Origin: Nitrosomonas sp.
GTDB lineage: Bacteria > Pseudomonadota > Gammaproteobacteria > Burkholderiales > Nitrosomonadaceae
Length of the DNA stretch: 46,026 bases
Direction: 5' to 3'
Assembly (NCBI GenBank): GCA_017984435.1
Contig: JAGNZK010000016.1
Location: 1 to 46,026 of the forward strand
Below are positions 18,460 to 27,401 of this stretch, one piece after another; positions within the stretch are counted from its first letter, which is position 1, and every line of letters begins with the position of its first letter. Under the pieces are notes generated by a model that saw only the letters and a list, made by a program, of their open reading frames with translations, searched no databases and was not told the origin of the DNA. The position numbers and the translations under genes were made by a program.

Positions 18460-21400
18460 TGATTCGTCAGTTTCTCCTGTACCGTATTCTGACGTAAACG
18501 TGTCGCCAAACCAGAAAAATCAACCTGATCCAATGGCTGATCCTGATTAAAGCAGGAAAATACATAAGTGATTTTCCCAGTTTCCGGATCTTGATGCGGC
18601 TGTAAGCACTGCGCGCAAATTTCCTTCATCATGCACTGCATTGGGGAATTAATCGAACCAATGGCAAAATGATCCGCCTTCAAATAAGGCTTCAATTGAT
18701 TATGCCGGGCCACCCCGACCGCAGCCATCATACGATCTGAACCAATCGCAATAATATGATCGGCGTCCGCTAATGCCACTGGTTGCTCGCCCAACTCACC
18801 ACTGGCATAAGCCACCATGGCCTGCACGATATTGCCTACATAGCTTTTATCCTGTGGACGTGTGGCTGCAAAACCTGGTGATTCATCACAGCACCACACG
18901 ACGATGTCCGCTGCCGCTTCAATTTCCGCCACTTTATAACGGTCAACCAGTTTTTTATAACCGGCAAAGTACAAAACCTTGGATCCGGCTGCACGTGTAG
19001 CTGCGCCAATAGAAAACAACACTGCATTACCTAAACCGCCTCCCACCAGTACCACGGTTTCACCGGATGGAATCTCTGTCGGCGTTCCGGTGGGGCCCAT
19101 CAGCACCACCGGTTCGCCCGGTTTCAGCATCACACACAAATTAGAAGAGCCGCCCATCTCCAAAACGATCAGCGAAACCAATCCACGTTCAATATCCACC
19201 GATGCACCTGTCAACGCGAGACCTTCCATAGCAAGCCGGGTATCTACGGTAATCGTTGCCAGCGTTGCATAATTCTGGAAGCGATAAAACTGCCCCGGTT
19301 GAAAATGTTCCGCCGCCATTGGTGCATGCACCACAATTTCAATAATATTGGGTGCCAATCTTTCCACTTTATAAACCGTTGGGCGCAATTGATTATTCAA
19401 TGTTGCAAAAAATTGCTGCGTTGACTGATCCAATACCGGCTTAACACGCTCCAATACCCGGTTCACCACCGGATAACCTTGCTTGGCGCTGGACATCGCT
19501 TTCACCACGTTCCCTGAGTAGGAAGGATGCAAATCACCGAAGAAACTGATGAAACGCCCATCCTGGTCATCCTTGTAACGACTGAGCAATACCATCGGCG
19601 TCTCGGGCTTGGGGTTGGCATACGGTGGTTGCACCGGATTGCCCGCTTCGTCGCAAGCTGCAAAATAACGCCCATTAAGTTTAAACAGCTTCTCATCTTC
19701 CCGCGCCAGCACTGTGTTGGGCTGAGTGCCTGCAGCAACTAACAAAGCACGCGCCGGCAATTCAACTTCTCCGGTATCCTGCCACTGCCCTGTTTCATCC
19801 TGTCTCTGCACCGCAAACCGCACCGATTGCGTATGCCCCCATGCATCCACATTGACTCGCGTTGGCGTCATCCCCTCGGCAAACCAGATACCTTCTTCCA
19901 GCGCTTTCTCCACTTCCTCATGATTCAGCGTATAAGAAGGGCTATCGATCAGGCGTTTGCGGTAGGCAATGGTTGCACCACCCCAGGATTGCAGCAAGTT
20001 GATGATGCGCGGAATACGTCCTTCCCGTTCGGCAGCCTGACGTTCTGCGCGAATGGCGCGCGCATGCGTGAGAAATACCTCAGCAATGTCTTTTTCTTCC
20101 GCATCCCATATATCACGGATGGCAGCTTCTCCTTGCACAGCCGTCAGAATTTCATAGCGCTGCAAAAATTTTTCCACCTGTACCGGATAATAAGCCAAGG
20201 CTTCGGTAGCCGTATCAATCGCCGTCAAACCGCCGCCGATCACCACCACCGGCAAGCGTAATTGCATATTGGCGATGGAATCGCTCTGCGCAGCACCGGT
20301 TAATTGCAATGCCATCAAAAAATCAGATGCTGCACGCACACCGCGTGCCAGTCCGTTCGGCAGATCCAGCACGGTAGGACGCCCGGCACCTGCGGCCAAC
20401 GCCACATGGTCAAATCCCATGGCAAATGCATCATCGGTCGTCAATGTCCCGCCAAAACGCACACCGCCAAACAAGGCAAACTCTTCTCTGCGCTCCAACA
20501 ACAGGCGGATCAGTTTCAGAAAGTTTTTGTTCCAACGCACGGTAATCCCGTATTCAGCCACCCCACCAAAACCCCACGGCATACGCTGATCCAGATTTTC
20601 TTCCAGTGTACTGGCATGTTGAATCGCTTGAAATGGCACCCGCTCACCGCGCGGATTAACTCCTGAAATCTCTTCCGGCAACGGCTCGATCTTCAGTCCG
20701 TCAATCCCCACCACTGTATGACCTTCATTCATCAGATGATGCGCCAATGTATAACCGGCCGGCCCCATCCCTACCACCAGAACCTTGCGTCCTGTTGCCG
20801 GTTTCGGCACCGGTCGGCGCAGATTCAACGGATTCCAACGCGTTAATAAACTATAAATTTCAAATCCCCATGGCAGCGCCAGCACATCTTTCAGCGTACG
20901 TGTCTCGGCTTGAGGAATATCCACAGGTTCCTGCTTTTGATAAATACACGATTTCATGCAGTCATTACAAATACGATGACCGGTACCGGCACACATCGGA
21001 TTATCCAGCGTAATCATCGCCAGACTGCCCAATGCGACGCCTTGTGTCTTGAGTTTGTGAAATTCTGAAATACGTTCTTCCAATGGGCAACCCGCCAACA
21101 ATGCGCCCAACTCGCTTCTCTTGAAAGCAGGTGGCTCATCCGGTGACTTGGATTTCTGTATCAAACCTTTTGAACAGGAGTCTTTGCCCTGCTCATGACA
21201 CCAGATGCAGTAATTGGCTTCATCCAGTGCCCCCATCAGGTCGGTTCCGTCGTCAGTCAACGCAAAACCATTGCGTTCACGCAGATGGCCCAGTCGATGC
21301 ACAGGATATCCCGCTGATTCATCGGTATCCAGTACCAACAAGTGCTGAAAATCCAGTTTGGCAGGTGATTTGAACAAAATGCCCTGCTGCGTGTGTTGTT

Positions 21401-21974
21401 GACCGGCCGGTGTTCTCAGTGCCCAAGCCGCATAATGTAATGCTTTGTTGAGTCGCGCTTCATTGTCGGCCTCCGCCTCCATCCACTGCGCCACTTTAGT
21501 GGCAAAAGTCAATTCTGTAAAAGCTGTGCCGAATTCCACCGCCAGTTCTTTCTCAAGAGCCAAACCATCGATTTCAGCCAATTCCGCATCACTCACTTTG
21601 CCACGAGCCCGACGTTGGACAAATTGCCGCTTACAGAAATACAGTGGAGCCAGTTCATGATGCTTTGCAGCCAGCTGTTGCACTTCCGTCTCAATATTAA
21701 ACAGCCGGGCAATAAAATCTTCTGCCCACGGTGCAACTTCAATCAACAATGCGGAATCATCTTTGGGCAGGAGTTCATCAGGATGTGCACGTGCATACGT
21801 TAGCTTCTTAAACAGCACCTCATCGCCGGTACGGAGGAAATCCAAAAATATCTGATCCAGTTTGACCAAACCACTGCGACGATAGAGATCGGCAATCGTG
21901 AAGCCAAAATTAAAATTCGGCGAGGTTGTTATCGTTTCTTGCTGAGTGTGCAACGTTGCATCTAAGTTTTTCAT
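18429..21974 (-). CDS. Large multidomain FAD/NAD(P)-dependent iron-sulfur oxidoreductase, 1181 aa
   Basis: A cysteine-rich N-terminal part has clusters CIWCHEQGKDSC (about 257-268) and CAGTGHRICNDCMKSC (about 327-342), like the iron-sulfur domain of glutamate synthase small chain and dihydropyrimidine dehydrogenase. Next comes a pyridine nucleotide-disulfide oxidoreductase fold with GMGPAGYTLAHHLMNEG (about 402) and a second nucleotide site VVVIGGGLTAIDTATEAL. The C-terminal third resembles a ferredoxin-NADP reductase / PyrK module: FQPGQFYRFQ for FAD, VVLVGGGLGNAVLFSIG for NAD(P), and the cysteines CMMKEICAQC with a later CF near 1115-1145, suggesting an iron-sulfur site. It is probably an electron-transfer hub, but the substrate is unknown. 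The ATG at 21974 is preferred over a TTG two codons upstream; the ribosome-binding site is weak. Confidence 0.85.
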   Translation of the reverse strand: MKNLDATLHTQQETITTSPNFNFGFTIADLYRRSGLVKLDQIFLDFLRTGDEVLFKKLTYARAHPDELLPKDDSALLIEVAPWAEDFIARLFNIETEVQQLAAKHHELAPLYFCKRQFVQRRARGKVSDAELAEIDGLALEKELAVEFGTAFTELTFATKVAQWMEAEADNEARLNKALHYAAWALRTPAGQQHTQQGILFKSPAKLDFQHLLVLDTDESAGYPVHRLGHLRERNGFALTDDGTDLMGALDEANYCIWCHEQGKDSCSKGLIQKSKSPDEPPAFKRSELGALLAGCPLEERISEFHKLKTQGVALGSLAMITLDNPMCAGTGHRICNDCMKSCIYQKQEPVDIPQAETRTLKDVLALPWGFEIYSLLTRWNPLNLRRPVPKPATGRKVLVVGMGPAGYTLAHHLMNEGHTVVGIDGLKIEPLPEEISGVNPRGERVPFQAIQHASTLEENLDQRMPWGFGGVAEYGITVRWNKNFLKLIRLLLERREEFALFGGVRFGGTLTTDDAFAMGFDHVALAAGAGRPTVLDLPNGLARGVRAASDFLMALQLTGAAQSDSIANMQLRLPVVVIGGGLTAIDTATEALAYYPVQVEKFLQRYEILTAVQGEAAIRDIWDAEEKDIAEVFLTHARAIRAERQAAEREGRIPRIINLLQSWGGATIAYRKRLIDSPSYTLNHEEVEKALEEGIWFAEGMTPTRVNVDAWGHTQSVRFAVQRQDETGQWQDTGEVELPARALLVAAGTQPNTVLAREDEKLFKLNGRYFAACDEAGNPVQPPYANPKPETPMVLLSRYKDDQDGRFISFFGDLHPSYSGNVVKAMSSAKQGYPVVNRVLERVKPVLDQSTQQFFATLNNQLRPTVYKVERLAPNIIEIVVHAPMAAEHFQPGQFYRFQNYATLATITVDTRLAMEGLALTGASVDIERGLVSLIVLEMGGSSNLCVMLKPGEPVVLMGPTGTPTEIPSGETVVLVGGGLGNAVLFSIGAATRAAGSKVLYFAGYKKLVDRYKVAEIEAAADIVVWCCDESPGFAATRPQDKSYVGNIVQAMVAYASGELGEQPVALADADHIIAIGSDRMMAAVGVARHNQLKPYLKADHFAIGSINSPMQCMMKEICAQCLQPHQDPETGKITYVFSCFNQDQPLDQVDFSGLATRLRQNTVQEKLTNQWIERCLISK

Positions 21975-22053
21975 AATCAATTATTTAATATTTACTTTCC
22001 ATATAACCACTTGATCTAAAATTCAGGGTCCTGAACGATCATTCCAATAATCC

Positions 22054-23256
22054 TTACCTATTCTTCTCATAATCCGATAACCACTGGGAAAACTCATCGG
22101 CCAGCATAGGCTTTGCAATAAAATACCCTTGTATTTCATCACACCCCAGTTCTGCGACTAATTCACAGTCGGCCTGAGTTTCAATGCCTTCTACGACTAC
22201 ATTCAAACCAAAAGCTTTACCTAATTTTATACTCGACTCAAGAATTACACGAGTGGATGGATCTTCCGCAGCATTATGTGCAAAGATCCGATCTATTTTA
22301 AGCTCTGTAAAAGGCATATATTTAAGCGTTTCCATCGATGCATAACCCGTACCAAAATCATCAATCGATAACCGAAAACCTTTAAGTCTTATTCGTGTCA
22401 GGATATCCAAGCTTTGTGCAAAATCCCTTCCTAGTTTACCTTCCGTAATTTCCAGAGTTACTCGTTCAATCGGCACATTAGAATTCTGCACCGCTTCTTG
22501 ATAAATTTCAGGCAAATTGAATCGATCCAGATTTTCCATTGAAACATTCACAGAAATTCTTAAATCCAATCCCTGCTGTAACCACACATCCAGTTGTTGG
22601 ACAGATTTTCTTAGAATATTGCGTGTAAAATCATTAATCAAACCATTCTGTTCAATAATTGAAATAAAGCTATCAGGAGCCACATAACCATATTTTGCAT
22701 GATGCCACCGCGCCAAGCACTCAACACTCGTTACATGACGACTGGCAGCACAAATTTTTGGTTGAAAAAATAGTACGATTTGATCAGAAATCACAGCTTG
22801 CTTGATTTCCTCCACATCATATATTTGTTTTATCGCAGAAGAATCAACAGTTTTATGAATAGGTAAAGAAAGCTTTTCCAGTATCGTTACCAAAGATCCA
22901 ACCGACACTGGTTTTATCAATGTTCCGATAACATTCAATCCACGTACAATTGCTAAACGCTCTATCGCTTTTAGTAAATCAACCTCAATGCCTGAGAATA
23001 ATACAATTCTCCCCTCATACTGCTGATCAGCAATGTTACGCAAAAACTCAATGCCATCCATACCCGGCATTTCAATATCACAGATTAATAAATCAACAGT
23101 ATCTGTTTGAGCAGACAGAACAAATAAACCTGCCTTACCATCTTCTGCCACCAGTACTTCACTAACTCCCAACTCTCCAAGCAGATGACTGACAAATTCA
23201 AGCATAAATTTGTCATCATCCAGTACCAACACACGTATATTTTTCTTTTTATCCAT
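22054..23256 (-). CDS. Response regulator with EAL phosphodiesterase domain, 400 aa
   Basis: A receiver domain (about 8-130) has D60 in LLICDIEMPGMDG and the lysine of LIKPVS. The EAL domain (about 155-395) keeps all catalytic landmarks: E in SVECLARW, N in ISVNVS, E in LEITEG, both aspartates in IDDFGTG, KIDR, E in VVEGIET and QGY. It should therefore hydrolyse c-di-GMP when phosphorylated, as in PvrR/RocR-type regulators. It lies 79 bases upstream of the large oxidoreductase on the same strand and may be the first gene of the signalling block. It contrasts with the degenerate EAL protein at 2011-3540. Confidence 0.93.
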   Translation of the reverse strand: MDKKKNIRVLVLDDDKFMLEFVSHLLGELGVSEVLVAEDGKAGLFVLSAQTDTVDLLICDIEMPGMDGIEFLRNIADQQYEGRIVLFSGIEVDLLKAIERLAIVRGLNVIGTLIKPVSVGSLVTILEKLSLPIHKTVDSSAIKQIYDVEEIKQAVISDQIVLFFQPKICAASRHVTSVECLARWHHAKYGYVAPDSFISIIEQNGLINDFTRNILRKSVQQLDVWLQQGLDLRISVNVSMENLDRFNLPEIYQEAVQNSNVPIERVTLEITEGKLGRDFAQSLDILTRIRLKGFRLSIDDFGTGYASMETLKYMPFTELKIDRIFAHNAAEDPSTRVILESSIKLGKAFGLNVVVEGIETQADCELVAELGCDEIQGYFIAKPMLADEFSQWLSDYEKNR

Positions 23257-23332
23257 CCGAATAATTTAGTTGAACGTGACTTAACAACTGCTCATTCATT
23301 CTGGAACATACAGTTTACTGTAGCACGTATTG

Positions 23333-23564
23333 CTAACAATTAGAGCTATTATAAGAGGCGTATATGATCAATAAACTGCCCGTGTGGATACACACTCGTT
23401 TGACGAAGATATCATACGCAACACCCGGCTGCACGGTTGCGCTCATAGCCGCTGCAATTGCACTTTCAGTCCGACATGGGCAATATCATTCATTTTTAAA
23501 GTATCGACCGTTTCGTGATTCATCGTATTCACATCAACACGACAATCAATCCGGCTGATCACTG
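23333..23564 (-). pseudogene. cysN: Decayed 3' end of cysN (sulfate adenylyltransferase GTPase subunit)
   Basis: Directly after the cysH stop, one minus-strand frame reads AVISRIDCRVDVNTMNHETV and continues DTLKMNDIAHVGLKVQL. This matches the C-terminal domain of CysN, where RVDVNT and an ALxMNDIG-like segment precede the last beta strands. A second frame then reads VAYDIFVKR...CIHTGSLLIIYASYNS, which resembles the family's final R-x-TGS-F-I-I-D-x-x-TN-x-T block. The two pieces lie in different frames, no start codon or GTPase domain is present, and no cysD is found. In many proteobacteria cysH is followed by cysD and cysN, so this is best read as a deletion scar of that operon. Confidence 0.7.
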
Positions 23565-23567
23565 CTT

Positions 23568-24266
23568 TTACTTTAATGGAATCACTTTGCCGGTATGCAA
23601 TCCACACTCCTTGGTTTCCGGTGCTTCCCACCACCAACGTCCGGAACGGATATCCTCTCCCGGCGTAACCGCACGAGTGCAGGGTGCACAACCAATACTG
23701 GGATAAAATCTATCATGCAGCTTGTTGTAAGGCACTTCGTATTGTTTGAGATAGTCCCAAATTTCTGCGTTGGACCATTCCAATAATGGGTTAACCTTTT
23801 GCATGCGATTGCTCATATCATAGGCAGACACCTTTAAATCCAGCCGAGTGGATGCTTGCTCGCGCCTTACTCCCGTTACCCAGGCATGCTTGCCATATAA
23901 CGCACGACGCAATGGCTCCACTTTACGGATATGACAACATGCCTTACGCAATTCGATACTCTCATAAAAACCATTCACACCGTTATCAGCCACATACGCT
24001 TCAATCTGTTTTACATTCGGAAAATAAATACGTAGCGGCGTTTTGTATAGCTCCTGCACGGTCTGCATTAAATCATAGGTTTCTTGCGGCAAACGTCCGG
24101 TATCCAGACTGAACATGTCAATGTTGAGTTGATGCCGATCAATGATATCCGTCAGCACCATATCTTCAGCACCCAGGCTATTTGCAAAGGTAACCGGCGC
24201 ATAATCACGTACTGTTTCGGTCAGAATTGTAACAACTTGCTCAATTCTCGTTTGCAACTCAGTCAT
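23568..24266 (-). CDS. cysH: Phosphoadenylyl/adenylyl-sulfate reductase (APS-reductase type)
   Basis: This 232-residue protein has the adenylyl-sulfate pyrophosphatase-like loop FANSLGAEDMVLTD, the cysteine pair C110-C111 in ACCHIRKVEPL and C193-C196 in GCAPCTR (together the four ligands of a [4Fe-4S] cluster), and the catalytic C221 in KECGLHTG. The two cysteine pairs mark the APS-reducing form. It reduces activated sulfate to sulfite with thioredoxin. Its ATG overlaps the end of the DUF934 gene by four bases, in the order cysI-DUF934-cysH. It is followed by the cysN relic. Confidence 0.96.
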   Translation of the reverse strand: MTELQTRIEQVVTILTETVRDYAPVTFANSLGAEDMVLTDIIDRHQLNIDMFSLDTGRLPQETYDLMQTVQELYKTPLRIYFPNVKQIEAYVADNGVNGFYESIELRKACCHIRKVEPLRRALYGKHAWVTGVRREQASTRLDLKVSAYDMSNRMQKVNPLLEWSNAEIWDYLKQYEVPYNKLHDRFYPSIGCAPCTRAVTPGEDIRSGRWWWEAPETKECGLHTGKVIPLK

Positions 24267-24793
24267 TGACCTAAGCCTGTTGATGAATTTCCTTTGCGCT
24301 GTGCTCGACGAAATAACGGCAGTCTTTGATCGAAAGAAGTCTGATAAACCTCAGAAAAATCCGTCAATCCTTTCAAAACATCCTCAATTTTACGGTCAGC
24401 ACGTGGTGCAAAAGCATCAAAACCTACACGTTGCATATAGAATAACTGATCACGCAACACATCGCCGATAGCCCGCAACTCTCCCGTATAACCCAAACGG
24501 GCACGTAAATTATAAGCAATTGAATAACCCCGGCCATCTGAGAATTTTGGGAAATCAACCGCAATTACAGAAAATTTCTGCACATCGCCTTTCAATTCTT
24601 CCGGCCGTTCATCACTGGCAAGCCACACACCTATTTCAGCACGTTGCTGCAATACATCCCGTTGTGCCAACCAAACTTTCAGCGGCACAATCACTTTACC
24701 CGTTGCAACAGTTACATTCTCTACCGACGCTTGCTCATTTAACCGCAAAACAGTCCAATCATCCGCAACGATTGCTTTATTTTTTATAATCAT
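24263..24793 (-). CDS. DUF934 protein of the cysI-cysH operon, 176 aa
   Basis: The central part contains LAQRDVLQQRAEIGVWLASDE and VIAVDFPKFSDGRGYSIAYN, typical of the DUF934 family. This family is nearly always encoded between cysI and cysH and is often annotated as a probable oxidoreductase or CysX-like protein; its exact reaction is not established. No signal peptide or cofactor motif is evident. It starts five bases after cysI ends and overlaps cysH by four bases, so the three are one operon. I infer a role as partner of the sulfite reductase. Confidence 0.9.
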   Translation of the reverse strand: MIIKNKAIVADDWTVLRLNEQASVENVTVATGKVIVPLKVWLAQRDVLQQRAEIGVWLASDERPEELKGDVQKFSVIAVDFPKFSDGRGYSIAYNLRARLGYTGELRAIGDVLRDQLFYMQRVGFDAFAPRADRKIEDVLKGLTDFSEVYQTSFDQRLPLFRRAQRKGNSSTGLGQ

Positions 24794-24798
24794 CCTGA

Positions 24799-26541
24799 CT
24801 AAAACCTCGGAGAATAGAAAGGAACTGAATATTGAGCAGGAACGACAACATGCTTGTCAGCGATTTCTTCTTCCTGCACATCCAGATCCGTCGCATACAC
24901 ATACTCTTTGAATGGCGTATGGCCAATACGGCGCACCGTTTCAATAAAACTCTCGGCTTCCACACGTTCACGCAGATAGACCCGCAACAGGCGATCAATC
25001 ACTTCAGGTATCTGATTGAACGTAAAGGATGGACCAATAATCTTGCCGATTGAGCTATTGTTACCTTCAGCACCACCTAGCGACACCTGATACCACTCAT
25101 CATGATCTTTTTTCTCAACGCCGGTAATACCGATGTTACCGATATGATGTTGTCCACAGGCATTTACACAGCCCGAGATATTGATGGCTATTTCACCGAT
25201 ATCATGCTGAAAATCCATATCCTCAAAACGCTCGGCAATCAATTTTGCCAGCGGTATGGAACGCGCATTGGCCAAAGTGCAGAATTCCGCGCCAGGACAA
25301 CTGATCATATCAGTCAATAAACCAATATTAGGTGAAGTCAGTTCGTGTACGGTTGCTTCCTGCCACAAGCGAATCAGATCTTTCTGCCTGACATCCGCCA
25401 GCACCAGATTCTGTTTATGCGTAATCCGTACTTCACCAAAGCTATAACGATCCGCCAGATCCGCGATTGCTTCCATTTGTTCGGTTGTTGCATCACCCGG
25501 CACACTGCCCGGTTTCTTCAATGACAGAACCACAATGGCATAGCCAGGAACACGGTGCGGTTTAACATTGCGCAACATCCAGTTGGAAAAAGAGCGGCTA
25601 TCCGCCTTGAATTCATTCAGTTGCGAATCATGGTCGGGCAATGTTTCATAAGCCGGATCAGAAAAGAAACCGGCAACGCGATTCACTTCCTCAACGGTTA
25701 AAGCGCCTGAACTATCCTTGAGATCCGCCCAATCGGCCTCAACCTGCCGCCTGAACTCGTCAATCCCCAAAGCTTTTACCAGTATCTTGATTCGTGCTTT
25801 ATATTTGTTATCACGACGACCATATTGGTTATAAATACGCAGAATCGATTCCACATAAGTCAGAATATGTTGCCACGGTACAAATTCACAAATCTCACTA
25901 CCGATGACCGGCGTACGCCCCAATCCCCCACCCACCAACACCCGGAAACCGATTTCACCTTGCGCATTTTTGGTCACTGATAATCCAATATCATGGGCAT
26001 AGATCGCGGCACGATCTTCTTTTCCGCCGCTGATGGCGATCTTGAATTTCCGTGGCAAGTAAGCAAACTCCGGATGAAAAGTACTCCATTGCCGCAAAAC
26101 CTCGGCATAAGGGCGCGGATCCACGACTTCATCCTGTGCAACCCCCATGTATTCATCCGAGGTAATATTGCGCACGCAGTTGCCGGAAGTTTGAATGGCA
26201 TGCATTTCAACAGAAGCCAGATCAGCCAGAATATCGGGCGTATCTTCCAGCTTAAGCCAATTAAACTGAATATTCTGCCGCGTCGTGAAATGCCCGTAAC
26301 CACGATCATATTTTCGCGCGATATGCGCAAACATGCGCATTTGCTTCGAAGATATCAAACCATAAGGCACTGCAATGCGTAGCATGTAGGCATGTATTTG
26401 CATATACAAACCATTCTGCAGCCGCAAAGGCAAAAACTCTTCTTCGGTCAATTCACCGGAAAGGCGTCGGCGTACCTGATCACGGTACTGCCTGACGCGC
26501 TCATCCACTATTTGTTGATCATATTCATCATAGCGATACAT
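24799..26541 (-). CDS. cysI: Sulfite reductase hemoprotein subunit
   Basis: This 580-residue protein shows both halves of the nitrite/sulfite reductase fold. The siroheme-[4Fe-4S] ligands appear as CPGAEFC (about 415-421) and CVNAC (about 455-459) in SGCVNACGQHHIGNIGITG. The N-terminal ferredoxin-like repeat contains RRRLSGELTEEEFLPLRLQN and FTTRQNIQFNW. It reduces sulfite to sulfide with six electrons. No cysJ flavoprotein subunit is encoded in the window, so the electron donor is not evident here. It begins the cysI-DUF934-cysH operon, with a 76-residue gene just upstream. Confidence 0.95.
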   Translation of the reverse strand: MYRYDEYDQQIVDERVRQYRDQVRRRLSGELTEEEFLPLRLQNGLYMQIHAYMLRIAVPYGLISSKQMRMFAHIARKYDRGYGHFTTRQNIQFNWLKLEDTPDILADLASVEMHAIQTSGNCVRNITSDEYMGVAQDEVVDPRPYAEVLRQWSTFHPEFAYLPRKFKIAISGGKEDRAAIYAHDIGLSVTKNAQGEIGFRVLVGGGLGRTPVIGSEICEFVPWQHILTYVESILRIYNQYGRRDNKYKARIKILVKALGIDEFRRQVEADWADLKDSSGALTVEEVNRVAGFFSDPAYETLPDHDSQLNEFKADSRSFSNWMLRNVKPHRVPGYAIVVLSLKKPGSVPGDATTEQMEAIADLADRYSFGEVRITHKQNLVLADVRQKDLIRLWQEATVHELTSPNIGLLTDMISCPGAEFCTLANARSIPLAKLIAERFEDMDFQHDIGEIAINISGCVNACGQHHIGNIGITGVEKKDHDEWYQVSLGGAEGNNSSIGKIIGPSFTFNQIPEVIDRLLRVYLRERVEAESFIETVRRIGHTPFKEYVYATDLDVQEEEIADKHVVVPAQYSVPFYSPRF

Positions 26542-26636
26542 ATTTAATTTCCTCGCATAGTCATTCAGAGATGCTCAGTAAGGGACACAATAGACTCAAT
26601 AAAATAGAATTTTCTTTAAGAAATTCAACCGATCTT

Positions 26637-26867
26637 CTAAGATTCCGTCTGGGTATACTGCTTGGAGATTGGCAGCAACAACGCCGCATCCAATGGAAAT
26701 TTAGCACCATACTTCATGATATGATTCACATCATCATCTTCATCATGCCTTAACGCCATACCAATATAGGCATGTTCACCGCTCTCACCAACCACAATAC
26801 CAATACGCCCACCGCACCCATTAAACCACGTGACCTGTTTGGGCTTATTCTCAATATTTGTACTCAT
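26637..26867 (-). CDS. Small hypothetical protein upstream of cysI, 76 aa
   Basis: The ATG at 26867 has AAGGA seven bases upstream. The protein has a compact core, VTWFNGCGGRIGIVVGESGE, then an acidic patch HDEDDDVNHIM and KYGAKFPLDAALLLP. I do not recognise the family. It has a single cysteine and no membrane segment. It is co-oriented with cysI, 95 bases upstream, so it is probably the first gene of the assimilatory operon. The good ribosome-binding site and position argue for a real gene. Confidence 0.65.
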   Translation of the reverse strand: MSTNIENKPKQVTWFNGCGGRIGIVVGESGEHAYIGMALRHDEDDDVNHIMKYGAKFPLDAALLLPISKQYTQTES

Positions 26868-26870
26868 CAA

Positions 26871-27401
26871 TCAATCCTTGTTTCATGAATGGAAATTGCC
26901 GAAGCTTACTAATGAATCAGCAACTCACCATCGCAGCCACTTATCATCCCGACATACCGAACAACTTCCTTACTACCGCTTTTAATTATCTTATTGCACA
27001 CTAATCATACGCTCGACTTTTCAATTCAAAAGCCAATTTAACACTTACCGCCGCTTTCGCTAGCAAAATAGCAATCCCGCTATTCTACCAAAAAACAAAG
27101 CTGTGATTATCCTATACCTATTTAATGACAAACCGGACGAACATCCTCGTTCTACATAAAAAAGCCGACACGGCCTAATTTTAACAAAATAGGCCGTCAA
27201 GAACATCACAAAGCATATGCGCCAGCACTAGCTGCGTGTGCAATGAAACTGATCAGGAAACTTGCCAGGATAAATCATGCAATTCATTTACTGCTACTTT
27301 TTACCTTTTTTGACTCATAGCATCATAACAAGTCATTTCTATAGCTCAAAATAATATTATGTTAGATTTATATAACTATTTATTATGAGCAGGTGTGATT
27401 T
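26871..27401. promoter_or_regulatory. Divergent regulatory region between the cysI operon and cysB
   Basis: About 530 bases hold no convincing gene. The region must contain the promoters for the leftward cys operon and the rightward cysB-like gene. A hairpin system at 27162-27197 is listed separately. The segment just before cysB is very AT-rich (27340-27385). CysB-type regulators bind degenerate AT-rich sites, which I cannot place with confidence. Confidence 0.5.
27162..27197 (-). promoter_or_regulatory. Overlapping hairpins with a U-tract in the cys operon leader
   Basis: Read on the minus strand, ACGGCCTA and TAGGCCGT (27190-27197 and 27170-27177) pair across an AT-rich loop that can extend the stem. 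Immediately after, a short GCCG-TGT-CGGC hairpin (from about 27174 to 27164) is followed by TTTTTT. The GCCG is shared, so the two stems compete, as in attenuators. It points toward the cysI operon. Confidence 0.45.

Noticed and set aside
23364-23558. 64-codon plus-strand frame with an AGAGG site
   Set aside because: It lies antisense to the cysN relic, has no recognisable features, and is explained as a shadow of the decayed gene.
27243-27320. 25-codon plus-strand frame with a hydrophobic end before cysB
   Set aside because: It has no good ribosome-binding site, and the composition is what AT-rich DNA gives by chance. It could be a leader peptide, but nothing supports that.
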